Assembly: GCF_035712165.1 (NCBI RefSeq)
Contig: NZ_DASTBH010000290.1
Coordinates: 1-15,143, forward strand
DNA length: 15,143 nucleotides
Reading direction: 5' to 3'
Source of the DNA: DASYTH01 sp035712165
Lineage (GTDB): Bacteria > Actinomycetota > Actinomycetes > Mycobacteriales > Pseudonocardiaceae
Shown here: positions 1-6,602 of the stretch, one piece after another
How the letters are laid out: each line of letters opens with the position of its first letter
How positions within the stretch are numbered: position 1 is the stretch's first letter
Translations under genes and position numbers: made by a program
Notes under the pieces: model-generated
The model's database searches: none
What the model was told of the DNA's origin: nothing
What the model saw: only the letters and a program-made list of their open reading frames with translations

Positions 1-23
1 TACCTCCCCTGTCGACCACAGGC

Positions 24-29
24 TAGGAT
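24..29 (+). promoter_or_regulatory. Candidate -10 box (TAGGAT) ahead of the first gene
   Basis: TAGGAT fits the actinobacterial -10 pattern TANNNT and ends six bases before the ATG at 36. That spacing would put the transcription start at or next to the A of the ATG, so the mRNA could be leaderless. The bases between (GGAGCC) also contain a GGAG, but it is only two bases from the ATG, too close for a good ribosome binding site. The -35 region would fall at the very edge of the window, where no clear box is seen. Confidence 0.35.
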
Positions 30-35
30 GGAGCC

Positions 36-401
36 ATGCGGCGAATGTTCGGACGTCTCGGGACCATGTTCGAGGCGATCGGCTATCATGCCGAGCGATA
101 TGTGGAGCGTCGCGGCGAAGATCCCGTCAGGAATAGTGTGCGGCGATCCCGGTGGGGCCTTATCGCCTTGGCCGGATTTTTCGGCATTCTCGTGCCAATC
201 ATGTACATTCGGTTGAATGACGATCCCCGATACCTCCTTGTCGCCCCCTTGAGCATCGCCACAATTTTCATGGCGCTGGTCATGACACAGGCGCGCACTC
301 CGACAAGAGCGTTCGGACGACTGCTTCTAACCTGGCTGTTTCTCATTCTCATGTTCGTGGCGATCGCACTCATCCAGACCTTGTGGCCGGCGCCGGACTG
401 A
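36..401 (+). CDS. Small three-helix membrane protein, function unknown
   Basis: A 121-residue protein that I cannot assign to a family. It begins with a basic, amphipathic stretch (residues 1-39, many Arg) followed by three hydrophobic segments at about 40-58, 66-84 and 97-116, so it is probably an inner-membrane protein with the basic N-terminus in the cytoplasm. The codons are much less GC-biased than in the rest of the window: 181-240 has 30 G/C of 60 by hand count, against 46 of 60 in 12001-12060. This may indicate recent acquisition or a poorly conserved gene. ATG at 36 was chosen because a TAGGAT box lies just upstream; internal Met codons 4 and 11 are alternatives. It converges on the aromatic operon and shares a hairpin terminator with it. 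Judging the ORF real rests mainly on the clean hydrophobic pattern. Confidence 0.6.
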   Translation: MRRMFGRLGTMFEAIGYHAERYVERRGEDPVRNSVRRSRWGLIALAGFFGILVPIMYIRLNDDPRYLLVAPLSIATIFMALVMTQARTPTRAFGRLLLTWLFLILMFVAIALIQTLWPAPD

Positions 402-473
402 CCTGTGCTCTCGTTCCCCATCACGTACTCCCCACCCCGCACACCACGCGCAGCAGAGCGTAGCGGATACGAA

Positions 474-492
474 CGAACACGGCGCGTGTTCG
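474..492. terminator. Bidirectional hairpin terminator between convergent genes
   Basis: A perfect 8-bp stem, CGAACACG and CGTGTTCG, encloses a 3-base GCG loop. It lies 72 bases after the stop of the upstream plus-strand gene and 19 bases after the stop of the dioxygenase gene on the minus strand. There is no long T-tract. On the minus strand the stem is followed by TTCGTAT, on the plus strand by ACTAAAT. U-poor hairpins of this kind are common terminators in actinobacteria. The remainder of the gap 402-511 holds nothing else recognisable. Confidence 0.65.
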
Positions 493-511
493 ACTAAATG
501 GGTGGGCTTGC

Positions 512-1318
512 TCAGGGGGTCGGCGGTGCTTCGGCCAGGGTGAAGTCGAAGGTGGCGCGGTCGCCGGCAAAAGTGGTGATCAGGGAGTCCTTGACACCGA
601 ACACGGCGTCGGAGTCGAGGTGCTCGCCGCCGGCCATGAAGATGTGGGTGGTCAGCGTGTGGTAACCGGGGGCGGCGATCTTGAAATGGATGTGGGCCGG
701 GCGCATCGGGGAGCGGCCGGCCGCCGTCAACAACTCGCCGACGGGGCCGTCGTGGGGGATGGGGTAGGCCTCGGGGCGCACTGACCAGAACGCGTAGGCA
801 CCATCCGCGTCGGTGCGGAGGCGGGCCCGGGCGCGGGGATGGTCGAGGTCGGGGTACTGGACGTCGTAGTGGCCGGTTTCGTCGGACTGCCAGACGTCGA
901 TCTCGGCGCCGGCGACGGCCTCGCCGGAGGGGGTGCGGACGGTGCCGCTGACGTGGCAGGGGGTGCCGGGGGCGCCGGCGGAGATGTCCTCGCCGGGGCC
1001 GAACGAGGGGGCGTCGGGGACGAAGAACGGGCCTAGGACCGTGGATTCGGTGGCCGCGCCGCCGGTGGGGTGGTTGGCGTTGATCACGGCCATGGAGGCG
1101 CCGAGGACGTCGGACAGGAGGATGAACTCCTGGCGGCGGTCGTCGCATTGTTGGCCGGTGCGGGTGAGGAAGTCGATCGCGGCGGCCCATTCCGCCTCGG
1201 TGAGGCCGACCTCGTCGATGAACGCGTGCAGGTGGCGCACCAGGCTGGTCATCAGCGAGGCGAACCGGGGCGACGCGGCACCGGCGAAGCTGGCCACCAC
1301 CTCGTCGGCGAGGGTCAT
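512..1318 (-). CDS. Hydroxyquinol 1,2-dioxygenase (intradiol ring cleavage)
   Basis: A 268-residue non-heme Fe(III) intradiol dioxygenase that should cleave hydroxyquinol (1,2,4-benzenetriol) to maleylacetate in the cytoplasm. The four expected iron ligands are visible: Tyr151 (GHYDVQ), Tyr185 (AYPIP), and His209 and His211 (PAHIHF). An N-terminal helical dimerisation region (about 1-95) precedes the beta-sandwich catalytic domain. Residues that line the pocket in the Nocardioides simplex hydroxyquinol enzyme (from memory Leu80, Asp83, Val107-Phe-Gly-Pro110, Ile199, Pro200) are matched at the same spacing by Leu67, Asp70, Val94-Leu-Gly-Pro97, Ile187 and Pro188. This favours hydroxyquinol over catechol. 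The ATG at 1318 overlaps the stop of the maleylacetate reductase gene (ATGA), so translation is probably coupled. It is the last gene of the operon, 19 bases before the terminator hairpin. A catechol or chlorocatechol dioxygenase is the main alternative, less likely given the neighbours. Confidence 0.9.
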   Translation of the reverse strand: MTLADEVVASFAGAASPRFASLMTSLVRHLHAFIDEVGLTEAEWAAAIDFLTRTGQQCDDRRQEFILLSDVLGASMAVINANHPTGGAATESTVLGPFFVPDAPSFGPGEDISAGAPGTPCHVSGTVRTPSGEAVAGAEIDVWQSDETGHYDVQYPDLDHPRARARLRTDADGAYAFWSVRPEAYPIPHDGPVGELLTAAGRSPMRPAHIHFKIAAPGYHTLTTHIFMAGGEHLDSDAVFGVKDSLITTFAGDRATFDFTLAEAPPTP

Positions 1319-2358
1319 TCCGTCCACCGGCCCTCGTAGGCGGACGCCAGGAAGGCGTGCGCGGCCGGCCGGTCCAGCACGCCGTGCGCGGCCAGTTCGG
1401 CGGCGGCCGGCTCGAGGTCCGAACCCCGCAGGCCGAGCTGGGCCAATGACGTCGGGGCGCCCAACTGCTCGGCGAGGGCGCGCAGGCCGTCGGCGGCGCG
1501 CAGGGTGCCGAGCACGTCGGCCACCCGGCGCAGCGCCTCCGGGGTGCGGTCCTCGACCAGCGCGGCGGCGTAGGGCAGCACCACAGAGTGGGTCGGCGCG
1601 TGCGGCAGCCCGTACGTCCCGCCGAGCACATGGCAGATCCGGTGGTGCGTCGCGGGTCCGACCGCGGCGAGCACGGTGCCGGCCAGGTACGCGCCGTAGC
1701 AGGCCTGCGCCCGGCCCTCGACGTCGGCGGGGGTGCTCACCGCCCGCCGCAACCCGGACGCGAGCGCGCGCACCCCTTCGGCGGCCAGCAGCGCGGTGAC
1801 CGGGTCGGTGTCCGGCAGCACGCAGGCGCCGACGCAGTGCGCGAGCGCGTTCATGCCGCTGGTCGCGGTCACCCCGGCCGGCAGCGTGGTGAACAGCTCC
1901 GGGTCGTAGACCACGGTGCGCGGCAACGCGTCCATCGAGCGCGCGGTGCGCTTGCGGCCGCCCTCGGTCAGCCCCCAGGTCGGGGTCATCTCGGAACCGG
2001 AGTACGTGGTCGGCACCGCCACGATGGGTAGGCGCGCCTCCACGGCCACCGCCTTGGCGGTGCCGACCACTGAACCCCCGCCGATGCTCAGCATGCAATC
2101 GGCCGCAGCCTCCTGCGCAGCTGTCCGTGCAGCATCGGCCGTCTCCTGTGGGACGTGTTCCTGCACCTCGGTGAACACCCCGACCACCCGCGCGCCCAGC
2201 GGTGCCACGAGCTCCGCCGCCAGCGGCTCGGCCCGTTTGGTGGTGATCAGCAGTATTCGGTGCCCAAGCTCGTCCACTTCGGACTCCAGCTGGCGCCGGC
2301 TGCTGCCGGCGCCGAAGACCACCCGGCTGGGCATCGCCTGGTAGCGAAACGCTCGCAT
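1315..2358 (-). CDS. Maleylacetate reductase
   Basis: A 347-residue member of the iron-containing alcohol dehydrogenase superfamily, of the maleylacetate reductase type. It reduces maleylacetate to 3-oxoadipate with NAD(P)H, the step directly after hydroxyquinol ring cleavage. The N-terminus has the family opening (residues 1-20, FRYQAMPSRVVFGAG). The glycine-rich nucleotide-binding loop is SIGGGSVVGTAKA (91-103), and the PTTYSGSEMT motif (116-125) is typical of this enzyme group. Length is as expected for the family (about 350). The ATG at 2358 lies one base after the stop of the thiolase gene, and the stop overlaps the ATG of the dioxygenase gene. This arrangement places it firmly in the hydroxyquinol pathway. 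Confidence in the family is high; the cofactor (NADH or NADPH) cannot be told. Confidence 0.92.
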   Translation of the reverse strand: MRAFRYQAMPSRVVFGAGSSRRQLESEVDELGHRILLITTKRAEPLAAELVAPLGARVVGVFTEVQEHVPQETADAARTAAQEAAADCMLSIGGGSVVGTAKAVAVEARLPIVAVPTTYSGSEMTPTWGLTEGGRKRTARSMDALPRTVVYDPELFTTLPAGVTATSGMNALAHCVGACVLPDTDPVTALLAAEGVRALASGLRRAVSTPADVEGRAQACYGAYLAGTVLAAVGPATHHRICHVLGGTYGLPHAPTHSVVLPYAAALVEDRTPEALRRVADVLGTLRAADGLRALAEQLGAPTSLAQLGLRGSDLEPAAAELAAHGVLDRPAAHAFLASAYEGRWTE

Positions 2359-2359
2359 G

Positions 2360-3577
2360 TCAGCCCACCCGCTCGAACACGGCGGCCAGCCCCTGCCCGC
2401 CGCCGATGCACATCGTCTCCAGGCCGTAGCGCGCCCCGCGCCGGTCCAGCTCGCGCAGCAGGGTGGTCAGGATGCGCACGCCGGTCGCGCCGACCGGGTG
2501 CCCCAGCGAGATGCCCGAGCCGTTGACGTTGGTGCGCTCGAAGTCGGCCGGGGCGAACTTCCATTCCCGGGTGACCGCGAGCACCTGCGCCGCGAACGCC
2601 TCGTTCAGCTCGATCAGGTCGATGTCGGCCAGCGCGAGGTCGGCCCGGGCCAGCGCCCGCTCGGTGGCCGGCACCGGCCCGATGCCCATCCTGGCCGGCC
2701 CCACACCGGCCACCGCCCAGGACACCAGCCGGGCCAGCGGCCGCAGCCCGAGGTCGGCCGCGCGGTCCGGGGTGGTCACCACGCACACCGCGGCGCCGTC
2801 GTTCTGGCCGCTGGCGTTGCCGGCGGTGACGGTCGAGTCGGGGTCGAGCTTCTGCCGCACCGGGCGCAGCGCGGCCAGCGCTTCGAGGCTGGCGTCGGCG
2901 CGCGGGTGCTCGTCGCGATCCACGGCGGTGTCCGGTTTTCCGCGCTTGCCCGGCACGGTGACCGGGACGATCTCCTCGGCGAACCGGCCCGCCTCGATGG
3001 CGGCGACGGCCCGCTGGTGCGAGGCCAGCGCCAGTTCGTCCTGCTCGGCCCGGGCAATCCCGTACTCGCGCCGCAGGTTCTCGGCGGTCTCCAGCATCCC
3101 GCCCTCCACCGGGTGGAACCTCCCGCCGGCGCTGATCCGGGCCCGGGCCAGCCGGTCGTGCAGCTCGACGCCGGAACCGCTGACGCCCCAACGCATCGCG
3201 GCGGAGTAGAACTCCACCTGGCTCATGCTCTCGGCGCCGCCGGCCAGCACGAGGTCGTTGGCGCCGGTCTGCACCCGCATGGCCGCGTCGATCACCGCCT
3301 GCAGGCCGGACCCGCACCGCCGGTCCAGTTGCAGCCCGGGCACCTCCACCGGAAGTCCGGCGTCCAGCGCCGCCACCCGGCCCAGGGCAGGCGCCTCCCC
3401 GTTGGGGTAGCACTGTCCGAACAGGACGTCCTCGACTGCGCTCGGCGGTATTCCGGTGCGTCGCAACAGATCTCGAATGACGGTCGCGGCCAGCGCGGTG
3501 ACCGGGACATCCCGGAACACCCCGCCGAACCGGCCAACCGGGGTCCGGATCGGTTCACAGATAACCGCTTCACGCAT
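2360..3577 (-). CDS. Thiolase (acetyl-CoA acyltransferase), probably 3-oxoadipyl-CoA thiolase
   Basis: A 405-residue type II (degradative) thiolase. The nucleophile is Cys88 in DRRCGSGLQ; the other catalytic residues are His360 in SLGHPVGATG and Cys390 in ETMCIGGGQG, spaced as in the family. In this operon it would cleave 3-oxoadipyl-CoA to succinyl-CoA and acetyl-CoA, the last step of the pathway. The sequence around Cys88 looks like a general acetyl-CoA acetyltransferase as much as a PcaF, so the substrate is inferred from context. The start at 3577 (MREAVICEPIRTPVGRFGG) was preferred over the upstream ATG at 3601: it matches the usual thiolase N-terminus and is preceded by GGGAGAG at good spacing. 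It overlaps the end of the iclR gene by 8 bases. The CoA transferase that would supply its substrate is not in the window. Confidence 0.88.
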   Translation of the reverse strand: MREAVICEPIRTPVGRFGGVFRDVPVTALAATVIRDLLRRTGIPPSAVEDVLFGQCYPNGEAPALGRVAALDAGLPVEVPGLQLDRRCGSGLQAVIDAAMRVQTGANDLVLAGGAESMSQVEFYSAAMRWGVSGSGVELHDRLARARISAGGRFHPVEGGMLETAENLRREYGIARAEQDELALASHQRAVAAIEAGRFAEEIVPVTVPGKRGKPDTAVDRDEHPRADASLEALAALRPVRQKLDPDSTVTAGNASGQNDGAAVCVVTTPDRAADLGLRPLARLVSWAVAGVGPARMGIGPVPATERALARADLALADIDLIELNEAFAAQVLAVTREWKFAPADFERTNVNGSGISLGHPVGATGVRILTTLLRELDRRGARYGLETMCIGGGQGLAAVFERVG

Positions 3578-4379
3578 GTGTCGTGCTCTCCCACTGTCCA
3601 TTCGGGGCGTAGCCGGCGCCGAGCCGGCTACTGATCTCGCCCGCGGCCTTGATGACCGCCGGCAGGTATTCGCTGCGGATCTCCGGCAGGCCCACGGACC
3701 CGGCCGCGACCGACATCCCCAGGGCCGCGATCACCCGGCCGCCGCTGGCCCGGATCGGCGCGGAGAAGGACCGGACACCCTCCTCGAGCTCCTGGTCGAC
3801 CACCTCCCAGCCACGCTCGCGCACCTCGGTGATGATCCGGCGCAGCGCGACCGGGTCCGTCTCGGTGTGCGCGGTCAGCGCCGGGAAGCGGCCGTTGCTC
3901 AGGAAGGCGTCGATCTCGGCGTCCGGCAGGCCGGCGAGCAGCACGCGGCCGATGGCACTGGCGAAGGCGGGCAACCGGGTGCCGGTCAGCAGCAGGTGCG
4001 CCATCGCCCGCCGGGACGGCACCCGCAGCAGGAACACCGCGTCCTCGCCGTCCAACGCCGCCATCGAGCAGGTGTGCCCGGTGACCTCGGTGACCTCCTG
4101 CATGTGCGGCTGGGCCAGTTCGGCGAGGTTGAGCGAGGAGGTGAACGCGTTGCCCAGGGCGAGCACGTGCGGGGTGAGCGCGAACGCCCGGCCTTCCTCG
4201 CGCACGTAGCCGAGCCGCCCCAGGGTGAGCACCAGCCGGCGCACGGTCGGCCGGGAGAGCCCGGTGAGCGTGGCGAGCTGGCCGACGGTCAGCCGCGGAT
4301 GCTTGTCGGAGAACGCCAGAATCACCGACAGCCCACGCTCTAGTGACTGCACGTAGTCCTTGTCCTCGGCGGGTTTCAC
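3570..4379 (-). CDS. IclR-family transcriptional regulator of the aromatic operon
   Basis: A 269-residue regulator with an N-terminal winged helix-turn-helix (about 31-60, LTVGQLATLTGLSRPTVRRL) and a C-terminal IclR effector-binding domain (about 75-262). The opening VQSLERGLSVILAF is typical of PcaR/PobR-like members that control aromatic catabolism. The GTG start at 4379 was chosen because it overlaps the stop of the monooxygenase gene as GTGA, while a longer reading from 4454 would run deep into that gene. The end overlaps the thiolase start by 8 bases. The regulator is therefore co-transcribed in the middle of the operon instead of being divergent, which implies autoregulation. A 17-bp palindrome at 6500-6516, at the head of the operon, is the natural candidate for its operator. 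Whether it activates or represses cannot be read from the protein. The effector is unknown. Confidence 0.9.
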   Translation of the reverse strand: MKPAEDKDYVQSLERGLSVILAFSDKHPRLTVGQLATLTGLSRPTVRRLVLTLGRLGYVREEGRAFALTPHVLALGNAFTSSLNLAELAQPHMQEVTEVTGHTCSMAALDGEDAVFLLRVPSRRAMAHLLLTGTRLPAFASAIGRVLLAGLPDAEIDAFLSNGRFPALTAHTETDPVALRRIITEVRERGWEVVDQELEEGVRSFSAPIRASGGRVIAALGMSVAAGSVGLPEIRSEYLPAVIKAAGEISSRLGAGYAPNGQWESTTHA

Positions 4380-5944
4380 CTGTGCATGCTCACATCGTCC
4401 GGATTGATCAGGTCGGGTGCGGTCCAGCCGTCCAGGTCGTACTCGGCCATGCACCGCTCGGCGAAGCCCTTCATCGCTTCGGCCTGCCCCGAATTCTCCG
4501 CCGCGAACAGCAGTTCCGCTCGCACACCCTCATGGTTGCCCGAGTAGTTGCGCTCGTAGAGCTCGTGCCGGCCGCCGAACTCGCTGCCCACCGAGTCCCA
4601 GATCAGCTTCATCAGCTTGACCCGCGCCACCGCGTCCACCCCGTTGGAACCGCGGACGTACTGGTCGAGGTAGGGCCGCAGCTCCGGGACGCCGAACTCC
4701 CTGGCGTTGGAGTTGAGGTAGATCAGCCCGCTGCCCAGGTCCTGCATGATGATCTCGCGGACCCGGGGGTAGCCGACGGTCATGAACCAGCGGTAGGCCA
4801 GGCCGTAGTCCAGGTGCGGCAACACGGCGCCGCCGATCCACTCGTCCGGGTTCGCCGTCATCGCGTCGGTCAGGCCCCAGAACATGTTGCGCCAGGCGAT
4901 CACCTCGCCGACCCGGGTCTGGATGCCGCGGAAGTCCTTGGTTCCGGTGACCTCCACACCCTTCATCAGCAGCCCGGCCAGGAAGTCCAGCTTGACGGCG
5001 AGCCGGATGCAGCCGTGGAAGGTGAACCGGTGCAGGAAACCCGATCCGGGGAAGAAGGTGCTGGCCTTGTCCGGGTCGCCGTAGATGAACACGTTCTCCC
5101 ACGGGATCTTCACCCGGTCCAGGATGAAGATGGTGTCGTTCTCGTCGAACCGGCTGGACAGCGGGTAGTCGAACGGGCTGCCCATCACGTCGGCGTTCAT
5201 CGCGTAGGAGTGCCGGCAGATCAGCTTCATCCCGGGAACGCCCATCGGCACCGTGCAGACCAGGGCGAACTCGCGGGTCTTGATCGGTAAGCCGTAGTGC
5301 GCGATGAAGTTGTAGTGCGTGATCGCCGAGCCGGTCGCGACCACCTTGGCCCCGCTGACGATCAGGCCGTCGTCGCGCTCCTCCTCGACGTGCATGAAGA
5401 TGTCGCGCACCTCGTCGGGCTGCCGGTTGCGGTCCACCGGCGGGTTGATGATGGCGTGGTTCCAGTAGAGGACCTGCTCCTGGGACTCGGTGTACCAGCG
5501 GCGCGCGTTGTCCGCGAACGGCTCGTAGAAGTCGCTGTTGGCGCCCAGGGTGCCGAGGAAGGCGGCCTTGTAGTCGGGGCTTCGCCCCATCCAGCCGTAG
5601 GTCATCCTGGCCCACTCGGCGATCGCGTCCCGGTCCTTGCGCAGGTCGGCGGTCGAGCGCGGGGTGCGGAAGAACGGGTGGGTGAAGCCGGTGCTGCCGG
5701 TGTCGGTGGGCGCGGTGAGCAGGTCCTGGCGGTCCGGATCGTGCAGCGAGTCGTAGAGCCGCGCGGTCATCCGCACCATGTTGCGGAACGCGGGATGCGT
5801 GGTGACGTCCGGGACCTTGTCCCCGTACAGCCAGATCTCCCGGCCGTCGCGCAGGCTCTCGATGTACTCCGCGCCGGTCATCGGGCGGGTGTGCCGCGCG
5901 CCCGCACCGGTGTCGCTGGTTCGCGCGTCGTGCTGGGTGGTCAC
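4376..5944 (-). CDS. HpaB-type FADH2-dependent phenol monooxygenase, large component
   Basis: A 522-residue oxygenase of the 4-hydroxyphenylacetate 3-monooxygenase (HpaB)/chlorophenol 4-monooxygenase family. It uses reduced flavin from a partner reductase and O2 to add a hydroxyl to a phenol. The substrate-binding triad of HpaB (Arg, Tyr, His; 100/104/142 in Thermus, from memory) is matched by Arg121 and Tyr125 in GRSPDY and His163 in WNHAI, with identical spacing. The family opening MTGAEYIESLRDGRE starts at residue 22. The GTG at 5944 was chosen because GAGGAG lies seven bases upstream; the alternative ATG at residue 22 lacks this. The gene follows the flavin reductase by 11 bases and overlaps iclR as GTGA. 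With hydroxyquinol-cleaving enzymes downstream, likely substrates are resorcinol, 4-hydroxylated or nitro/chloro-phenols, or a hydroxybenzoate-like compound. The sequence alone does not decide. Confidence 0.88.
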   Translation of the reverse strand: MTTQHDARTSDTGAGARHTRPMTGAEYIESLRDGREIWLYGDKVPDVTTHPAFRNMVRMTARLYDSLHDPDRQDLLTAPTDTGSTGFTHPFFRTPRSTADLRKDRDAIAEWARMTYGWMGRSPDYKAAFLGTLGANSDFYEPFADNARRWYTESQEQVLYWNHAIINPPVDRNRQPDEVRDIFMHVEEERDDGLIVSGAKVVATGSAITHYNFIAHYGLPIKTREFALVCTVPMGVPGMKLICRHSYAMNADVMGSPFDYPLSSRFDENDTIFILDRVKIPWENVFIYGDPDKASTFFPGSGFLHRFTFHGCIRLAVKLDFLAGLLMKGVEVTGTKDFRGIQTRVGEVIAWRNMFWGLTDAMTANPDEWIGGAVLPHLDYGLAYRWFMTVGYPRVREIIMQDLGSGLIYLNSNAREFGVPELRPYLDQYVRGSNGVDAVARVKLMKLIWDSVGSEFGGRHELYERNYSGNHEGVRAELLFAAENSGQAEAMKGFAERCMAEYDLDGWTAPDLINPDDVSMHR

Positions 5945-5955
5945 AGCGCGTCTCC

Positions 5956-6486
5956 TCAGTTCAGGATCCAGCTCGCGTCCGGCGAGTCCAGCGAGCCGAG
6001 CCAGAGCGTCTCGTCGAGCGGGGCGACGAGGTGGCGGAACCGGCCGCGGTAGAACACCAGCGGGTCGCCGCCGTGGTGCTCCAACTCGATGACCCGGCCG
6101 AGAAAGAGCTGGTGGTCGCCGCCGTCGTAGGTCTGCCACGGTTCGCACTCGAAGTAGGCCAGGGAGCCGGCCAGGCGGGGCGGGCGGCCGGTGGTGGACA
6201 GTCGCCACTCGACGGAGCTCACCGTGGTCATGCCGGCGAAGTGGCGGGCCAGGCAGTCCTGGCGCTCGCGCAGCACGTTGACGGCGAACGGGCGGCTGCC
6301 GAGGTACTGGCTGGCTTTGCTGCGCCGGTCCAGCGAGACCATGACCAGCGGCGGGTCGAGGGAGACCGCGGCGAAGGCGTTGACCGTCGCGCCGTGCGGG
6401 CGGCCCTCGTGCTCGCAGCTGACCACGGTGACGCCGGTGGCGAAGTGACCGAGGCAGTTGCGGAGCTGTCGCGGGTCGACCGCCAT
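5956..6486 (-). CDS. Flavin reductase (HpaC-like), small component of the monooxygenase
   Basis: A 176-residue NAD(P)H:flavin oxidoreductase of the HpaC/flavin-reductase-like family. It would reduce FAD or FMN and pass it by diffusion to the HpaB-type oxygenase encoded next. The flavin-binding fold is seen from GHFATGVTVVS (13-23) through HGATVNAFAAVSLDPPLVMVS (31-51) and KASQYL (57-62). Length is normal for the family. ATG at 6486 is preceded by AGGAG with six bases between. It is the first gene of the six-gene operon, with the promoter and a 17-bp palindrome directly upstream. The preference for FAD versus FMN, and NADH versus NADPH, cannot be told. Confidence 0.9.
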   Translation of the reverse strand: MAVDPRQLRNCLGHFATGVTVVSCEHEGRPHGATVNAFAAVSLDPPLVMVSLDRRSKASQYLGSRPFAVNVLRERQDCLARHFAGMTTVSSVEWRLSTTGRPPRLAGSLAYFECEPWQTYDGGDHQLFLGRVIELEHHGGDPLVFYRGRFRHLVAPLDETLWLGSLDSPDASWILN

Positions 6487-6499
6487 GGCATACTCCTGA

Positions 6500-6516
6500 T
6501 GTCCGCAATGCGTACA
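6500..6516. promoter_or_regulatory. 17-bp palindrome, candidate IclR operator of the operon
   Basis: Read on the minus strand this is TGTACGCATTGCGGACA, a palindrome around one central base with seven of eight base pairs matching. It begins 14 bases upstream of the flavin reductase start and overlaps the end of the proposed -10 box and the transcription start. IclR-family operators are usually palindromes of about this size. A protein bound here would block RNA polymerase, so repression by the operon's own IclR protein is the simplest reading. I saw no second copy of it elsewhere in the window. Confidence 0.55.
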
Positions 6517-6541
6517 ATCGTGTCGCTATCCGGTGTGTCAA
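6514..6541 (-). promoter_or_regulatory. Candidate promoter of the hydroxyquinol operon
   Basis: On the minus strand a perfect TTGACA (6541-6536) is followed after 16 bases by GATTGT (6519-6514), which keeps the conserved A at position 2 and T at position 6 of a -10 box. Transcription would begin near 6507, giving a leader of about 20 bases that carries the AGGAG. A second TTGACA lies further upstream (6570-6565) with only a weak -10 at suitable distance. Direct repeats of GTGTCAA on the plus strand at 6535-6541 and 6564-6570 correspond to these two boxes. Confidence 0.5.
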
Positions 6542-6583
6542 CTTTGGGCCTGGGACGCGACAGGTGTCAAGAGTTGGCCAGTG

Positions 6584-6602
6584 TTCAATGGATCCCAATG
6601 AA
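6584..6602. promoter_or_regulatory. 19-bp imperfect palindrome over the argA start codon
   Basis: TTCAATGGATCCCAATGAA pairs at seven of nine positions around a central T and includes the ATG of argA (6598-6600). It lies inside a larger imperfect inverted repeat: GAGTT and CCAGT at 6571-6582 pair with ACTGG and AACTC at 6604-6614. It could be an operator, for example for an arginine repressor, or part of a leader hairpin, but it does not match any operator consensus I can confirm. Confidence 0.25.

Noticed and set aside
512..1318. Catechol or chlorocatechol 1,2-dioxygenase as the product
   Set aside because: Pocket residues match the hydroxyquinol enzyme in spacing, and the gene is joined to maleylacetate reductase with no muconate cycloisomerase in the operon.
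327..1631. A 434-codon minus-strand frame overlapping the dioxygenase in another phase
   Set aside because: Its product is Arg/Pro-rich and it runs through the terminator hairpin; the dioxygenase frame has all four iron ligands.
2357..3634. A 425-codon plus-strand frame opposite the thiolase gene
   Set aside because: Thiolase catalytic motifs are all present on the minus strand; the plus-strand product is Gly/Arg/His-rich without domains.
4380..4454. A longer IclR reading starting at 4454
   Set aside because: The extra 25 residues overlap the end of the oxygenase gene and look unlike the family N-terminus; the GTG at 4379 forms the GTGA overlap.
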